From contig NZ_VRTT01000065.1 of the NCBI RefSeq assembly GCF_008017805.1, positions 1 through 41,890 of the forward strand: 41,890 nt of DNA, written 5' to 3'. This DNA is from Paenibacillus sp. N3.4. GTDB taxonomy: Bacteria; Bacillota; Bacilli; Paenibacillales; NBRC-103111. Numbering within the stretch: the first letter of the stretch is position 1; each line of letters opens with the position of its first letter. Below, one piece after another: positions 8,062 through 16,339 of this stretch. A program made the position numbers and the translations under genes. The notes beneath the pieces were generated by a model that saw only the letters and a program-made list of their open reading frames with translations, ran no database searches and was not told the origin of the DNA.

Positions 8062-8973
8062 CTAATGCGAAGCTTTATGCCAAGCCTCATCATTCAGTTC
8101 ATTGTTAATGCCCACACCGGCCAATGAGCCCAAAGAAGCGGCCATAATCGCTTGATGAAGCTGCGATGCTGCATCACCGGCACTAAAGACACCTGGAACG
8201 TTCGTTTTACCGAAACTATCGACGATGACAGTTCCCGCTTCCGTGATCTGGCAACCTATGGCTTGCGGCAGGTCGGATCCAGGAATAAGCTTCGGTCTAA
8301 AAAATATCCCTGTACATGTGATTTTTGTGCCGTCCTGCAGAACAACTTGCTGCACCATACCGTCGTTAGAATCAACAGTGTCAATCGGCGAGTCATAAAC
8401 AGGAACGTTATGTTGATTTAATTCCTCACGTTGTTCGTCCGTCAATTCATCAGGTCCATTCGTACAGATTGCAAAATGAGGGGTCCAACCAGATATCACT
8501 TTGGCAAAGTGCAGTGCTTCTGCTCCTTTAACAATTAAAACAAGCGGTTGCTCTCTTAGCTCCCAGCCATCACAGTACGGGCAGATAAAGGCACTTTTGC
8601 CATATACATCTGCCAACCCCTTAATATCCGTCGGGAGATCCTTCATTCCTGCTGCAAAAAGCAACTTTTTGCTTTGATAGGTCTGTCCCTGTGCAGTCGT
8701 AATTTGAAAATAACCATCGGTTCCCGTAATCGATACGGCCGTGTCTTCCACAAAATAAACGGATGGATATAAGCTAATCTGCTCCTTTGCGATTCGTCTA
8801 AATTCACTTGGACTTATTGGATCCCTAGTAAGAAAGCCGTGGGTCATGCGAGTAACCCTATTACGCGGACGCCCTTCATCAATAACCACCACATTTTTTC
8901 TTGCTCTGCCAAGTACCAGAGCCGCATTTAGACCAGCCGGCCCTCCGCCGATAATCATACAATCATGAGTCAT
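8062..8973 (-). CDS. NAD(P)/FAD-dependent oxidoreductase, thioredoxin-reductase-like, 303 aa
   Basis: The N-terminal FAD motif is MIIGGGPAGLNAALVLGRA (GxGxxG, residues 8-13). The redox pair CPYCDGWELR lies at 131-134, the position of the CxxC in thioredoxin reductases. The NAD(P) domain is degenerate (LVLIVKGAEALHFAKVI), so NADPH use is uncertain. The C-terminal FAD contact GVFSAGDAASQLHQA is present. The length is typical of TrxB-like flavoproteins. ATG 8973 follows GGAAGGGAG. It is read downstream of an Rrf2 regulator, with a perfect inverted repeat between them. This suggests a redox-stress or thiol-stress unit under Rrf2 control. The protein substrate is unknown. Confidence 0.88.
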   Translation of the reverse strand: MTHDCMIIGGGPAGLNAALVLGRARKNVVVIDEGRPRNRVTRMTHGFLTRDPISPSEFRRIAKEQISLYPSVYFVEDTAVSITGTDGYFQITTAQGQTYQSKKLLFAAGMKDLPTDIKGLADVYGKSAFICPYCDGWELREQPLVLIVKGAEALHFAKVISGWTPHFAICTNGPDELTDEQREELNQHNVPVYDSPIDTVDSNDGMVQQVVLQDGTKITCTGIFFRPKLIPGSDLPQAIGCQITEAGTVIVDSFGKTNVPGVFSAGDAASQLHQAIMAASLGSLAGVGINNELNDEAWHKASH

Positions 8974-9005
8974 ACTGATTCTCCCTTCCGCTTTTCATTA
9001 TTTAT

Positions 9006-9039
9006 ATTAAAGATATAATCGATTTATTATATCTTTAAT
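9006..9039. promoter_or_regulatory. Perfect 13-bp inverted repeat, likely Rrf2 operator
   Basis: ATTAAAGATATAA (9006-9018) and TTATATCTTTAAT (9027-9039) are exact reverse complements around an 8-nt spacer. They end 33 nt before the start of the flavoprotein gene and 24 nt after the stop of the Rrf2 gene. The arms are AT-rich, with no G/C-rich stem or T tail, so an operator is more likely than a terminator. Confidence 0.6.
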
Positions 9040-9062
9040 TACCTCTAAAAAAGAACGGATCA

Positions 9063-9461
9063 TCACTCCGTCTTCATTCCTTTCACCAAATCCGCTATCT
9101 TCTTGTTCTCCAGATGCTGCTCCATCTGTCGCTCAGCGTCTATCACAACTTGCTGGATTAGACATTCACTCCCGTGATTCAAGCTGCATTCGAAAAAGGA
9201 AGCGGTCCCCTCGATCGCATGGATGATATCCAGAAAGGAGATATCTTCCTGCTTCCGTCTGAGGCGATACCCACCATTTGCACCGGGCGCAGACTGAATC
9301 AATCCGGCCTTTACAAGCTTGGTCATCATCTTTGACAGATAGGTCTGCGAAACGCCCAGCTTCTCAGCAAGCATTTGAACGCCAACAGGCTTATCAGTCG
9401 CCGCCGTTACCAGATAAAGCATCGCATGAAGCGCATAGTCGGTCGCCTGGGAATATTTCAT
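9063..9461 (-). CDS. Rrf2 family transcriptional regulator, 132 aa
   Basis: An Rrf2 winged helix-turn-helix: MKYSQATDYALHAMLYL at the N terminus, LAEKLGVSQTYLSKMMTKLV as the recognition region (about 31-50), and the wing APGANGGYRLRR (58-69). The C-terminal part has two cysteines (C92 and C100, FFECSLNHGSECL), rather than the three cysteines of Fe-S-binding IscR or NsrR, so a thiol switch is plausible. It precedes the flavoprotein gene on the same strand and probably controls it through the inverted repeat at 9006-9039. Confidence 0.9.
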   Translation of the reverse strand: MKYSQATDYALHAMLYLVTAATDKPVGVQMLAEKLGVSQTYLSKMMTKLVKAGLIQSAPGANGGYRLRRKQEDISFLDIIHAIEGTASFFECSLNHGSECLIQQVVIDAERQMEQHLENKKIADLVKGMKTE

Positions 9462-9619
9462 TCAGCACCTCCATTAACGACTTTATGAGTCCATGATAAC
9501 TCCATCTTTTCTAAAAGGCAAGCATTTAACCCGTACAATCACTCCGATGCAGATCCTAAAGGCATATTTACAAGTTCTCCAACTGTGATTATTTTTATCC
9601 GTAAATTCATGAGATATGA

Positions 9620-10413
9620 TTACAAAATATGAAATAAAGGCTTTTCCCTTATAAAATGAACAGGAAGGCCGGGGAACTGTTCCTGCAGTCGTTCCGCCAA
9701 CTCCTTCATGCCGGGCTCTTCGCTTTCCGCGTGCCCCAATGCGATGTAAGCCTTATTCTTGCCTTGATGAACAGCGTCGCGAATATATTCCGGTGTTTCC
9801 CATTCCGGCCCTTCTCCGGCGATAACCAGGTCTAGATTGTAATCTTTCAGCAATGGGAGTGCCAAGCGCCTCCCCCTCTGTAGCCTGCCAATAGTCCAAT
9901 GCGGGTGCAAGGCATCTCTGTTTCCCCCACAACGCGCACGAATGGTATTTGAAGCTGTTCCTTCAAGTATTGCCCCGTTCGTTCAAGAGTCATATGAGGA
10001 ATGTGCACAATCGTTGCGGCGGGCAAATGCTCTTCAACGTAGGGCGCCCAGCCCAGTGCGTTTATTAACCCTATCATAATACCGTCCGTTTTGTAATGAT
10101 GAATATGATCGTGATATCGATAAATGGCGATTCCTGTACGATCAAGCAATTCTCTTTTTTCGTTGATAACCGGATCATCCTGTCCCCCCTTCATATCCTC
10201 CTGGTGGCGGTAAAACGTCCCTTCGTGTGAAATAATCAAGTTGGCCCCTAATGCCGCAGCCTGCTCGATCACAGCCTGCGTGGCCAAGAACACAACGACA
10301 ATTCCCGTTACTTCCGTTTGGGGAGATCCGACTCTCACTGAATCGACTGTGGGCTCGTTTACTGGAGCCTGCTCTAGCAATCGATCAATCACCTGTCCAA
10401 TTGTAATCGTCAT
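9620..10413 (-). pseudogene. NIF3-like dinuclear metal centre protein, frameshifted
   Basis: The N-terminal part contains GANLIISHEGTFYRH, RTGIAIYRYHDHIHHYKTDG and WAPYVEEHLP, resembling the metal-ligand histidines of NIF3/YbgI proteins. Frame 1 runs MPCTRIGLLAGYRGGG and then goes wrong. Adding one G to the G5 run (9872-9876 on the plus strand) joins it to ALPLLKDYNLDLVIAGEGPE, DAVHQGKNKAYIALGHAESE and EQFPGLPVHFIREK, the usual family end with its GHAESE motif. The repaired length is about 264 aa, near normal. ATG 10413 follows AGGGGATGG. The family role is uncertain. Whether this is a broken gene or a sequencing error is open. Confidence 0.75.
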
Positions 10414-10450
10414 TCAAACCATCCCCTACTCTAAAGTGATCAGCAAAATA

Positions 10451-10505
10451 AAGACGGGACTATAATCAGACACCGGTGACCACGCCTGCTTGTTTGTCCC
10501 GTCTT
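10451..10505 (-). terminator. Terminator of the GH2-GH67 operon
   Basis: AAGACGGGAC (10451-10460) and GTCCCGTCTT (10496-10505) form a perfect 10-bp stem with a 35-nt loop holding a small inner CACCGGTG palindrome. Read on the minus strand it comes just after the GH67 stop and is followed by TTATTTT. Confidence 0.75.
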
Positions 10506-10512
10506 CCATATT

Positions 10513-12573
10513 TTAACTGATAATGCGGCCGTGTTCGTCAGGAATGCCCGATTTGCGAAAGAAATATGTATTGATCTGGTCGCGCCACTCCCTTGAATTT
10601 GCCGCTTGCTCTTGCAGTCGGCTCCTCACATCTTCGAAGCGCTCTGCATCTATTTTCCCCTCTATCGAACTCCAGATCTTGGCCAATTCCTCCACCTGAA
10701 GAACACCGTCGAAGTGGGTATCGTAGATGTGCTGGATGACCGTCTTACCCGTCTTCAGTTTGTGCGTATACGGCACATGATGGAAAAAGAGAAGCAGTTC
10801 ATCCGGACATAACTCCCTTGACTCATACCATTCCGAACGCGGCGAAAAGTATTGGGCTGTGTACCCGGTTCCCGACTTGATGGTTCGATCTACGCCAATG
10901 CCGTGGCTGTCGGCAAAATGGTAAGTCCCCCATCTCGAATATTCGTAACCGTCTACGTTCGGACCATAATGGTTACCCGGATTGACCATCCATCCTACGC
11001 CAAGAGGAGCTGTGTAATTTTCATAGATTTCCCATGATTCGAGAAGCATCTTCGACACACTTCGAACGACATCGGGGTCAGAACCGAATGTCATATAGAT
11101 CCATTCTTGCGTGATTTGCTCAGCTGATAGCTGCGGATTCCAAGCAAGCCTTCCAAAGCCATATAAATTGGCTTGTGCAAGCGTGTGGCCGGTCCAATTC
11201 GGATTTTCTCCGATATTCGATACCGCCGCAATGCCCCCAAGCCTTCTCCCGAACAACTCGCCGCTTGCTACTTGGGCAACCGTGCTTCCGCTCCCATGGG
11301 CAAATGTATCGAAGTCGAGAACCTCTTTCCACTGGGGAATCAGATAGCACAGATGCCTCTGCTGGCCCGTGTACTCTTGCGTAATCTGGAGCTCCAGCAC
11401 CTGATTCGTCGCGGACAGCGCTCCAAGAAGCGGAGAGAGCGGCTCGCGGACCTGGAAATCCATGGGTCCGTTCTTAATCTGCAGAATGACGTTATCGCGA
11501 AACTTTCCATCAAGTGGTGTAAAATGATCGAACGCCGCTCTCGCCCGGTCGGTCTTGCGATCACGCCAATCCTGTTGACAGTTGTAAACGAAGCAGCGCC
11601 AAATGACAATCCCGTCGAAGGGCTGAAGCGCCTCCGCCAACATATTCGCACCATCGGCATGGTCACGCCCATAGGTGAACGGCCCGGGTCGCCCCTCGGA
11701 ATCTGCCTTTACCAAGAAGCCGCCAAAGTCCGGAATATATCGGTAAATCTCATCAGCCTTCTCCTTCCACCAATGCCTGACGCTTTCGTCAAGCGGGTCT
11801 GCGCTGTTTAATCCTCCAAGCTGCAACGGGCTGGCGTAGTTGACGCTTAGGAACGTTGAGATTCCATAGCGCCGGAAAACGCCGGCGACCCGTGCGACAT
11901 CCGGTAGCAGCTTATCCGTAATCAGCAAGGTTTCTACGGAATGTACGTTCACGTTGTTGATCGAAATAGCATTGATCCCTACCGATGCCAGCAAGCGGGC
12001 ATAGTCACGAATTCGGGACATGTCTAGAACGATCTCATTATTTCGGTAGAATATGGATTTTCCCGCATAACCCCGTTCAATTGAACCGTCCATATTATCC
12101 CATTGGTTTAACATACGCAATCCGTTCGACGGCGCTTCCGTTATCGCAAGATCAGCCAAACTCTCGCCGCATTGCATTAACCGCAAAAGATGGAAAACCG
12201 CGTACAAAGTTCCTTTGGCCGAATGGCCGGCAACGACAAGCCTGGATTGTCCATCAATCGATACGTTTTTGATCACGTAACTGTCTACGGATCCATCTTG
12301 CCAACTTAGCTCTGCATCAAGATCCTGTAACTGCCCGCGAACGCCGATCAGGATGCAGGCCCTCCCATAAGAAGCCGCTGAACGGAGAGGCCTCACGCCA
12401 AGCATGGCCTCGATACCATCCATCAGCTCAGCGACCGCAGTCTGAAGCACCTCTGATAAGGGACCTAGCACGGCGAGTTCCCGTGCCCACTCCCGATACT
12501 CCTCTACCCTCTTATCATCGTTTATCGGCGCATTGCGCAACCAGCAGGCATATGCATTCGTGATGTGACTCAT
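10513..12573 (-). CDS. aguA: GH67 alpha-glucuronidase, 686 aa
   Basis: This enzyme removes alpha-1,2-linked (4-O-methyl)glucuronic acid from the non-reducing end of xylo-oligosaccharides (aldouronates), inside the cell in this lineage; no signal peptide is present. Family landmarks are GLRMLNQWDNMDGSIERGYA (151-170), VKADSEGRPGPFTYGR, QIKNGPMDFQVREP and ELQITQEYTGQ. The general acid is E293 and the base pair is D372 and E400. These keep the spacing I recall for the Geobacillus enzyme (E285, D364, E392), with a constant offset of 8. The length also fits (about 680). ATG 12573 follows CGGAGG. It is the last gene of the lplB-ytcP-lplA-GH2-aguA operon. Confidence 0.95.
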   Translation of the reverse strand: MSHITNAYACWLRNAPINDDKRVEEYREWARELAVLGPLSEVLQTAVAELMDGIEAMLGVRPLRSAASYGRACILIGVRGQLQDLDAELSWQDGSVDSYVIKNVSIDGQSRLVVAGHSAKGTLYAVFHLLRLMQCGESLADLAITEAPSNGLRMLNQWDNMDGSIERGYAGKSIFYRNNEIVLDMSRIRDYARLLASVGINAISINNVNVHSVETLLITDKLLPDVARVAGVFRRYGISTFLSVNYASPLQLGGLNSADPLDESVRHWWKEKADEIYRYIPDFGGFLVKADSEGRPGPFTYGRDHADGANMLAEALQPFDGIVIWRCFVYNCQQDWRDRKTDRARAAFDHFTPLDGKFRDNVILQIKNGPMDFQVREPLSPLLGALSATNQVLELQITQEYTGQQRHLCYLIPQWKEVLDFDTFAHGSGSTVAQVASGELFGRRLGGIAAVSNIGENPNWTGHTLAQANLYGFGRLAWNPQLSAEQITQEWIYMTFGSDPDVVRSVSKMLLESWEIYENYTAPLGVGWMVNPGNHYGPNVDGYEYSRWGTYHFADSHGIGVDRTIKSGTGYTAQYFSPRSEWYESRELCPDELLLFFHHVPYTHKLKTGKTVIQHIYDTHFDGVLQVEELAKIWSSIEGKIDAERFEDVRSRLQEQAANSREWRDQINTYFFRKSGIPDEHGRIIS

Positions 12574-12659
12574 CGTGATACCTCCGCTAGTTTATATTCA
12601 AATAGCTGACGTTTACCATGTAACCCGACAGCGGGAATTGGCACTTCCATCAGCCCCAG

Positions 12660-15600
12660 TCATTGAATTCCTGTCCTCTCGAATCGGAACCAAGCAAAAT
12701 CAAAATGACTTCCCGGCAAAAATATGAAGGTTACTTTTTGGATGCCTATTATTTTTCCCAATTCAAATACCCGCTCTTCGTAACCATCGGATTGTGTAAA
12801 CTCAATGTGTTGATTTGCCTCACCATCCTGATTAGCGAAACGAATATGAATCGTATTTTTATCAAGAAGCGATCGGCCATAGATAGCAAGCTGTGTTGCC
12901 CCTTGGCTTGTAAAATCCATTTGGTCAAATTCCAAGGAAACATTATTTCCTATCCCTTCAACGCTGGCTTCCGAAATTGTAAACGTATCACCATAAATGC
13001 GGTCGCATTCCGTGACCAGATTTGTCTCGAAGGCTCTGTTCTGCTTTTGGAACGAAAAACCCTTAATGTGTACCTTCTTCTGAAGGACGAAGCAAATGGA
13101 AGTGATTCCGCGTAGACGCTTGGATAACCGATAAGTTTCTTCTTGATACACATTCCACTTGGATGGTTTCCGATAGATCACATCGGCTAGGCGTACACGG
13201 CCCTCTTCATCCGGCATGCCTTCCCAAATTTGCAGGGAATACTCTTCACTGGATAAGGCGAAGATCGGAATCGTAATCAAATCGGACCCATACGAACCGA
13301 AATCAATATCACGAAACCCGACTTGAGTTTCACTATCTCGGCTTGTAGCTACGCCTCTCTCGTTCCCGTTGCCAACTTCTCCTTTACTGTAATCAAAAAG
13401 TCCCGCAGAAATAAATTCATAAGGATCCTTGTAAGCTGTGCCGAGTCCCTCTGCTTTAAATTCCAGCTGGGAGATGAGCTTCGTCTTGTTCGTGCCGTTC
13501 TTACTCATGCAGCGAAGCCGGAAATCGCCATCTCCCAACGCGGTAAGTGTCGCTTCAAGACCGAACGCTTCCACTGTCGCAAGGTTGGAGGCAATCCCTG
13601 CATCATTAACTACACGCCACTCGACCTCTTGATAGGAGGTATCTGCGGGGTACAAGTAGGCTTGCAGCGTCATCTCTTTTCTCGATTCGTCGAACAATTG
13701 TCCGGATGTGCTTACGATTTCAATCTTGCGTAAAGGAATTTCCCCCACGGTTCCCATGACCGACGGCTGCTCTTGATTCATGGTATGGGCGGAAACACCT
13801 TCTAAGGATGTTTCTTCGCTTACAGGAAGACTATCAAATTCCACCGTCTGACTCTCCAATCCGACGGAAGAAACCACAACCCGAATCTTGCCAGGCTCCA
13901 GGGTAGCCCCGATGATCACCATAAGTTTGCCGCTGAACAGTCTTCTGCTAACCCCTTTATACGGATCATAGTCTGTACTGTCGCCATTATCCAAACCAAG
14001 CAAACGCCCTGCTCCCGTCACCTCGACACGAACCCGGCTGCTTGCATTCTCCACTGGATTGCCATCCGAATCTTCCATATAAATTTCCAGGAAGATCAAG
14101 TCTGTGCCATCGGCCATCAGGCTCTCTTTATCCGGCAGCAGACAAATCTTCTTCGCATCCCCAAAGGACCTTCTTATCTCCGTCGCAATTGCATGGCCCG
14201 TTTCATCATAGGCAATTGCTTTTAATTCCCCTGCTTCATAAGGAAACTTCCACCAGCCGACCAGTTGGGTTCCATGCGCATGATCGATATCCAAAGTTCC
14301 CACGCTAGCGCCATTGAATTGCAATTCGACTCTCGGTGCATTCGAGCACACGCGAACATCGATCAATTGGCCCGGATTAAAGTCCCAATAGGGAAAAATA
14401 TGGACCATCGGGTTCGTCCTGTAGTCTGTCCATGCTGATTGGTAAATATAGTACGAATCTTTCTTGAATGTAGCCGTATCGATCTGTCCGAGATAGGAGT
14501 TCTTGGTATGATAAGGCGTCGGTTCACCAATATAGTCAAAGCCGCTCCATATGAATTGCCCTAGAGAGAACGGCGCCTCTCTTTCCGCAATTATACAGGC
14601 CTCAACTGACTTGGCTCCCCAACTCGTCGCACTATTTCCCAAAGCTGAGCACTGCTCGTCGTCATCGGCAAGAATGGACTTCTCGAACGGGAATCGATAA
14701 ATGCCTCTGCTTTGAACGAGAGAGGCCGTCTCGCTGCCGTAAATGATCCAATCGGGATGTTCCTCATGGTGCTTATGGTAATATTTCTCCGCGTAGTTGT
14801 ACCCGGCCACTTTCACGATATCCGCACATTTTTGCGCGTTCTCCCAGGGCATATAATTGGAACCTATCGTCACTCTGCCGTTCTGCTTAGGATCATATTT
14901 CATCACTTCATCCTTAAGCATGCGAGTGATTTCTTGCCCTTTTGCATCGGCATGAGTGTCGTAAATCTCATTCCCGATACTCCACATCAACAGGCTCGGA
15001 TGATTCCGATCCCGCTGGATCCAGCTTTTCACATCTGCTTTAGCCCAATCCTCGAAAAACCTCGCATAATCGTATGGCGTTTTGGATCTTTCCCACATAT
15101 CGAACGCTTCCGAGACGACCAGAAACCCCATCTCATCCGCTAGATCCATCAGTTCTACTGCCGGTATATTGTGAGCGGTTCGAATAGCGTTAACGCCCAT
15201 TTCTTTCAATATCTGAAGCCTTCTTCTCAGTGCTTCTTTATAAAAGGCGGCTCCAAGCGCTCCCAAGTCGTGGTGCTCGCAAACCCCATTCAATTTCATT
15301 CTTGTGCCGTTCAGATAAAAGCCCAACTGAGGGTCAAGCTTGATCTCACGAAACCCGAAATTTTGAGTGATGCTCTCTACGACTATGACTTCCCGATCCT
15401 CTGCAGCACACCGCAATTGGGTAACAAACTGATACAGGTTCGGCTCAGCCGTGCTCCATAAATGAGCGCGATCTATCGATAGCGTTTGTCGATGATGAAA
15501 ACTCCCTGCAACAATCTTGTCTGTCACAGTCGCAGCAATTTCGCCCTTGTACAGGATCGTATGCGAGATTTGGACGTCCTCATGGAGGCTTAGTTCCGTC

Positions 15601-16097
15601 TCGACTTCTACCTCCCAGCGATCGTTGACCCTATTGGCAGCAGCATAAATGCCATCCGTTACAATGTGATTGAGAGTTCTCGTCTTGAGCCAGACATTGC
15701 GGTAGATGCCGGCCCCGGAATACCACCGGCTATTCGGACTTTGGTGGATGACCTTCACCACGATTTCATTCTCTCCGTCCACGATCGCATCCGTGATCTC
15801 GTGTTCGAAGGAAGAATATCCGCACTTCCATTCTCCTATATATCGCTTATTCACATAAACGGAAGAGTCCATATAAACCCCATCGAAGCTTATTAGCATT
15901 TGCCGATCCGCTTCTTTGGCCCATGTAAATCTCTTCTTGTACCAGCCGATACTATTTTCATACAGATTTAATGTATCGTTGATCAGCCAATCATGAGGGA
16001 GATCTACCGGCTCAAAGGTCAAACCGGCGCCATCCGTCCCATCCAGGCTGCCCTTGGCAAATTCCCATTCATTATTAAACAGTATCTTCTTATTCAT
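12660..16097 (-). CDS. Glycoside hydrolase family 2 protein, 1145 aa
   Basis: Domain order: sugar-binding domain (about 5-140, with VDLPHDW and GWYKKRF), an Ig-like GH2 domain (145-250), the TIM barrel (255-550), then DUF4982 and further Ig-like modules and a C-terminal beta-sandwich to 1145. The acid/base is E377 in MWSIGNEIYD and the nucleophile E456 in IIYGSETASLV. There is no signal peptide, so the enzyme is cytosolic. GH2 members act on beta-galactosides, beta-glucuronides, beta-mannosides or alpha-arabinopyranosides. Its position between a transporter and a GH67 enzyme suggests it trims a substituent of imported glucuronoxylan fragments, but the specificity is an inference. ATG 16097 has GGAGAG 12 nt upstream. 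Confidence 0.9.
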   Translation of the reverse strand: MNKKILFNNEWEFAKGSLDGTDGAGLTFEPVDLPHDWLINDTLNLYENSIGWYKKRFTWAKEADRQMLISFDGVYMDSSVYVNKRYIGEWKCGYSSFEHEITDAIVDGENEIVVKVIHQSPNSRWYSGAGIYRNVWLKTRTLNHIVTDGIYAAANRVNDRWEVEVETELSLHEDVQISHTILYKGEIAATVTDKIVAGSFHHRQTLSIDRAHLWSTAEPNLYQFVTQLRCAAEDREVIVVESITQNFGFREIKLDPQLGFYLNGTRMKLNGVCEHHDLGALGAAFYKEALRRRLQILKEMGVNAIRTAHNIPAVELMDLADEMGFLVVSEAFDMWERSKTPYDYARFFEDWAKADVKSWIQRDRNHPSLLMWSIGNEIYDTHADAKGQEITRMLKDEVMKYDPKQNGRVTIGSNYMPWENAQKCADIVKVAGYNYAEKYYHKHHEEHPDWIIYGSETASLVQSRGIYRFPFEKSILADDDEQCSALGNSATSWGAKSVEACIIAEREAPFSLGQFIWSGFDYIGEPTPYHTKNSYLGQIDTATFKKDSYYIYQSAWTDYRTNPMVHIFPYWDFNPGQLIDVRVCSNAPRVELQFNGASVGTLDIDHAHGTQLVGWWKFPYEAGELKAIAYDETGHAIATEIRRSFGDAKKICLLPDKESLMADGTDLIFLEIYMEDSDGNPVENASSRVRVEVTGAGRLLGLDNGDSTDYDPYKGVSRRLFSGKLMVIIGATLEPGKIRVVVSSVGLESQTVEFDSLPVSEETSLEGVSAHTMNQEQPSVMGTVGEIPLRKIEIVSTSGQLFDESRKEMTLQAYLYPADTSYQEVEWRVVNDAGIASNLATVEAFGLEATLTALGDGDFRLRCMSKNGTNKTKLISQLEFKAEGLGTAYKDPYEFISAGLFDYSKGEVGNGNERGVATSRDSETQVGFRDIDFGSYGSDLITIPIFALSSEEYSLQIWEGMPDEEGRVRLADVIYRKPSKWNVYQEETYRLSKRLRGITSICFVLQKKVHIKGFSFQKQNRAFETNLVTECDRIYGDTFTISEASVEGIGNNVSLEFDQMDFTSQGATQLAIYGRSLLDKNTIHIRFANQDGEANQHIEFTQSDGYEERVFELGKIIGIQKVTFIFLPGSHFDFAWFRFERTGIQ

Positions 16098-16288
16098 CGT
16101 TTACGACCACTCTCCAAGCCATTTCAAATGCCCCACGAGCGACTAATTTCCAAAACCAAAAACCCAACCTTTCTGGTGTGGTAAAAATCGCCTATTTAGG
16201 CATTTAAGGGATTCTTGATCCTTAGCAACTGTTTCATATATAGATGACCTAGGCTTACGCCACGAGTAATTTTCATATTTAATAATTC

Positions 16289-16322
16289 AGGATCTGCGAC
16301 AATCGAAATTGTCGCAGATCCT
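16289..16322. terminator. Very stable intra-operon hairpin between binding-protein and GH2 genes
   Basis: The 15-nt arms AGGATCTGCGACAAT and ATTGTCGCAGATCCT are perfect complements with a 4-nt loop. It starts 18 nt after the stop of the solute-binding-protein gene (minus strand) and lacks a clear T run. It probably stabilises the upstream message or causes partial termination, keeping the binding protein more abundant than the enzymes. Confidence 0.7.
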
Positions 16323-16339
16323 ACTAACTAATCAAATAA

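Noticed and set aside
11173..11811. A 212-codon plus-strand frame opposite the GH67 gene
   Set aside because: Antisense shadow of a clearly identified enzyme; no recognisable domain.
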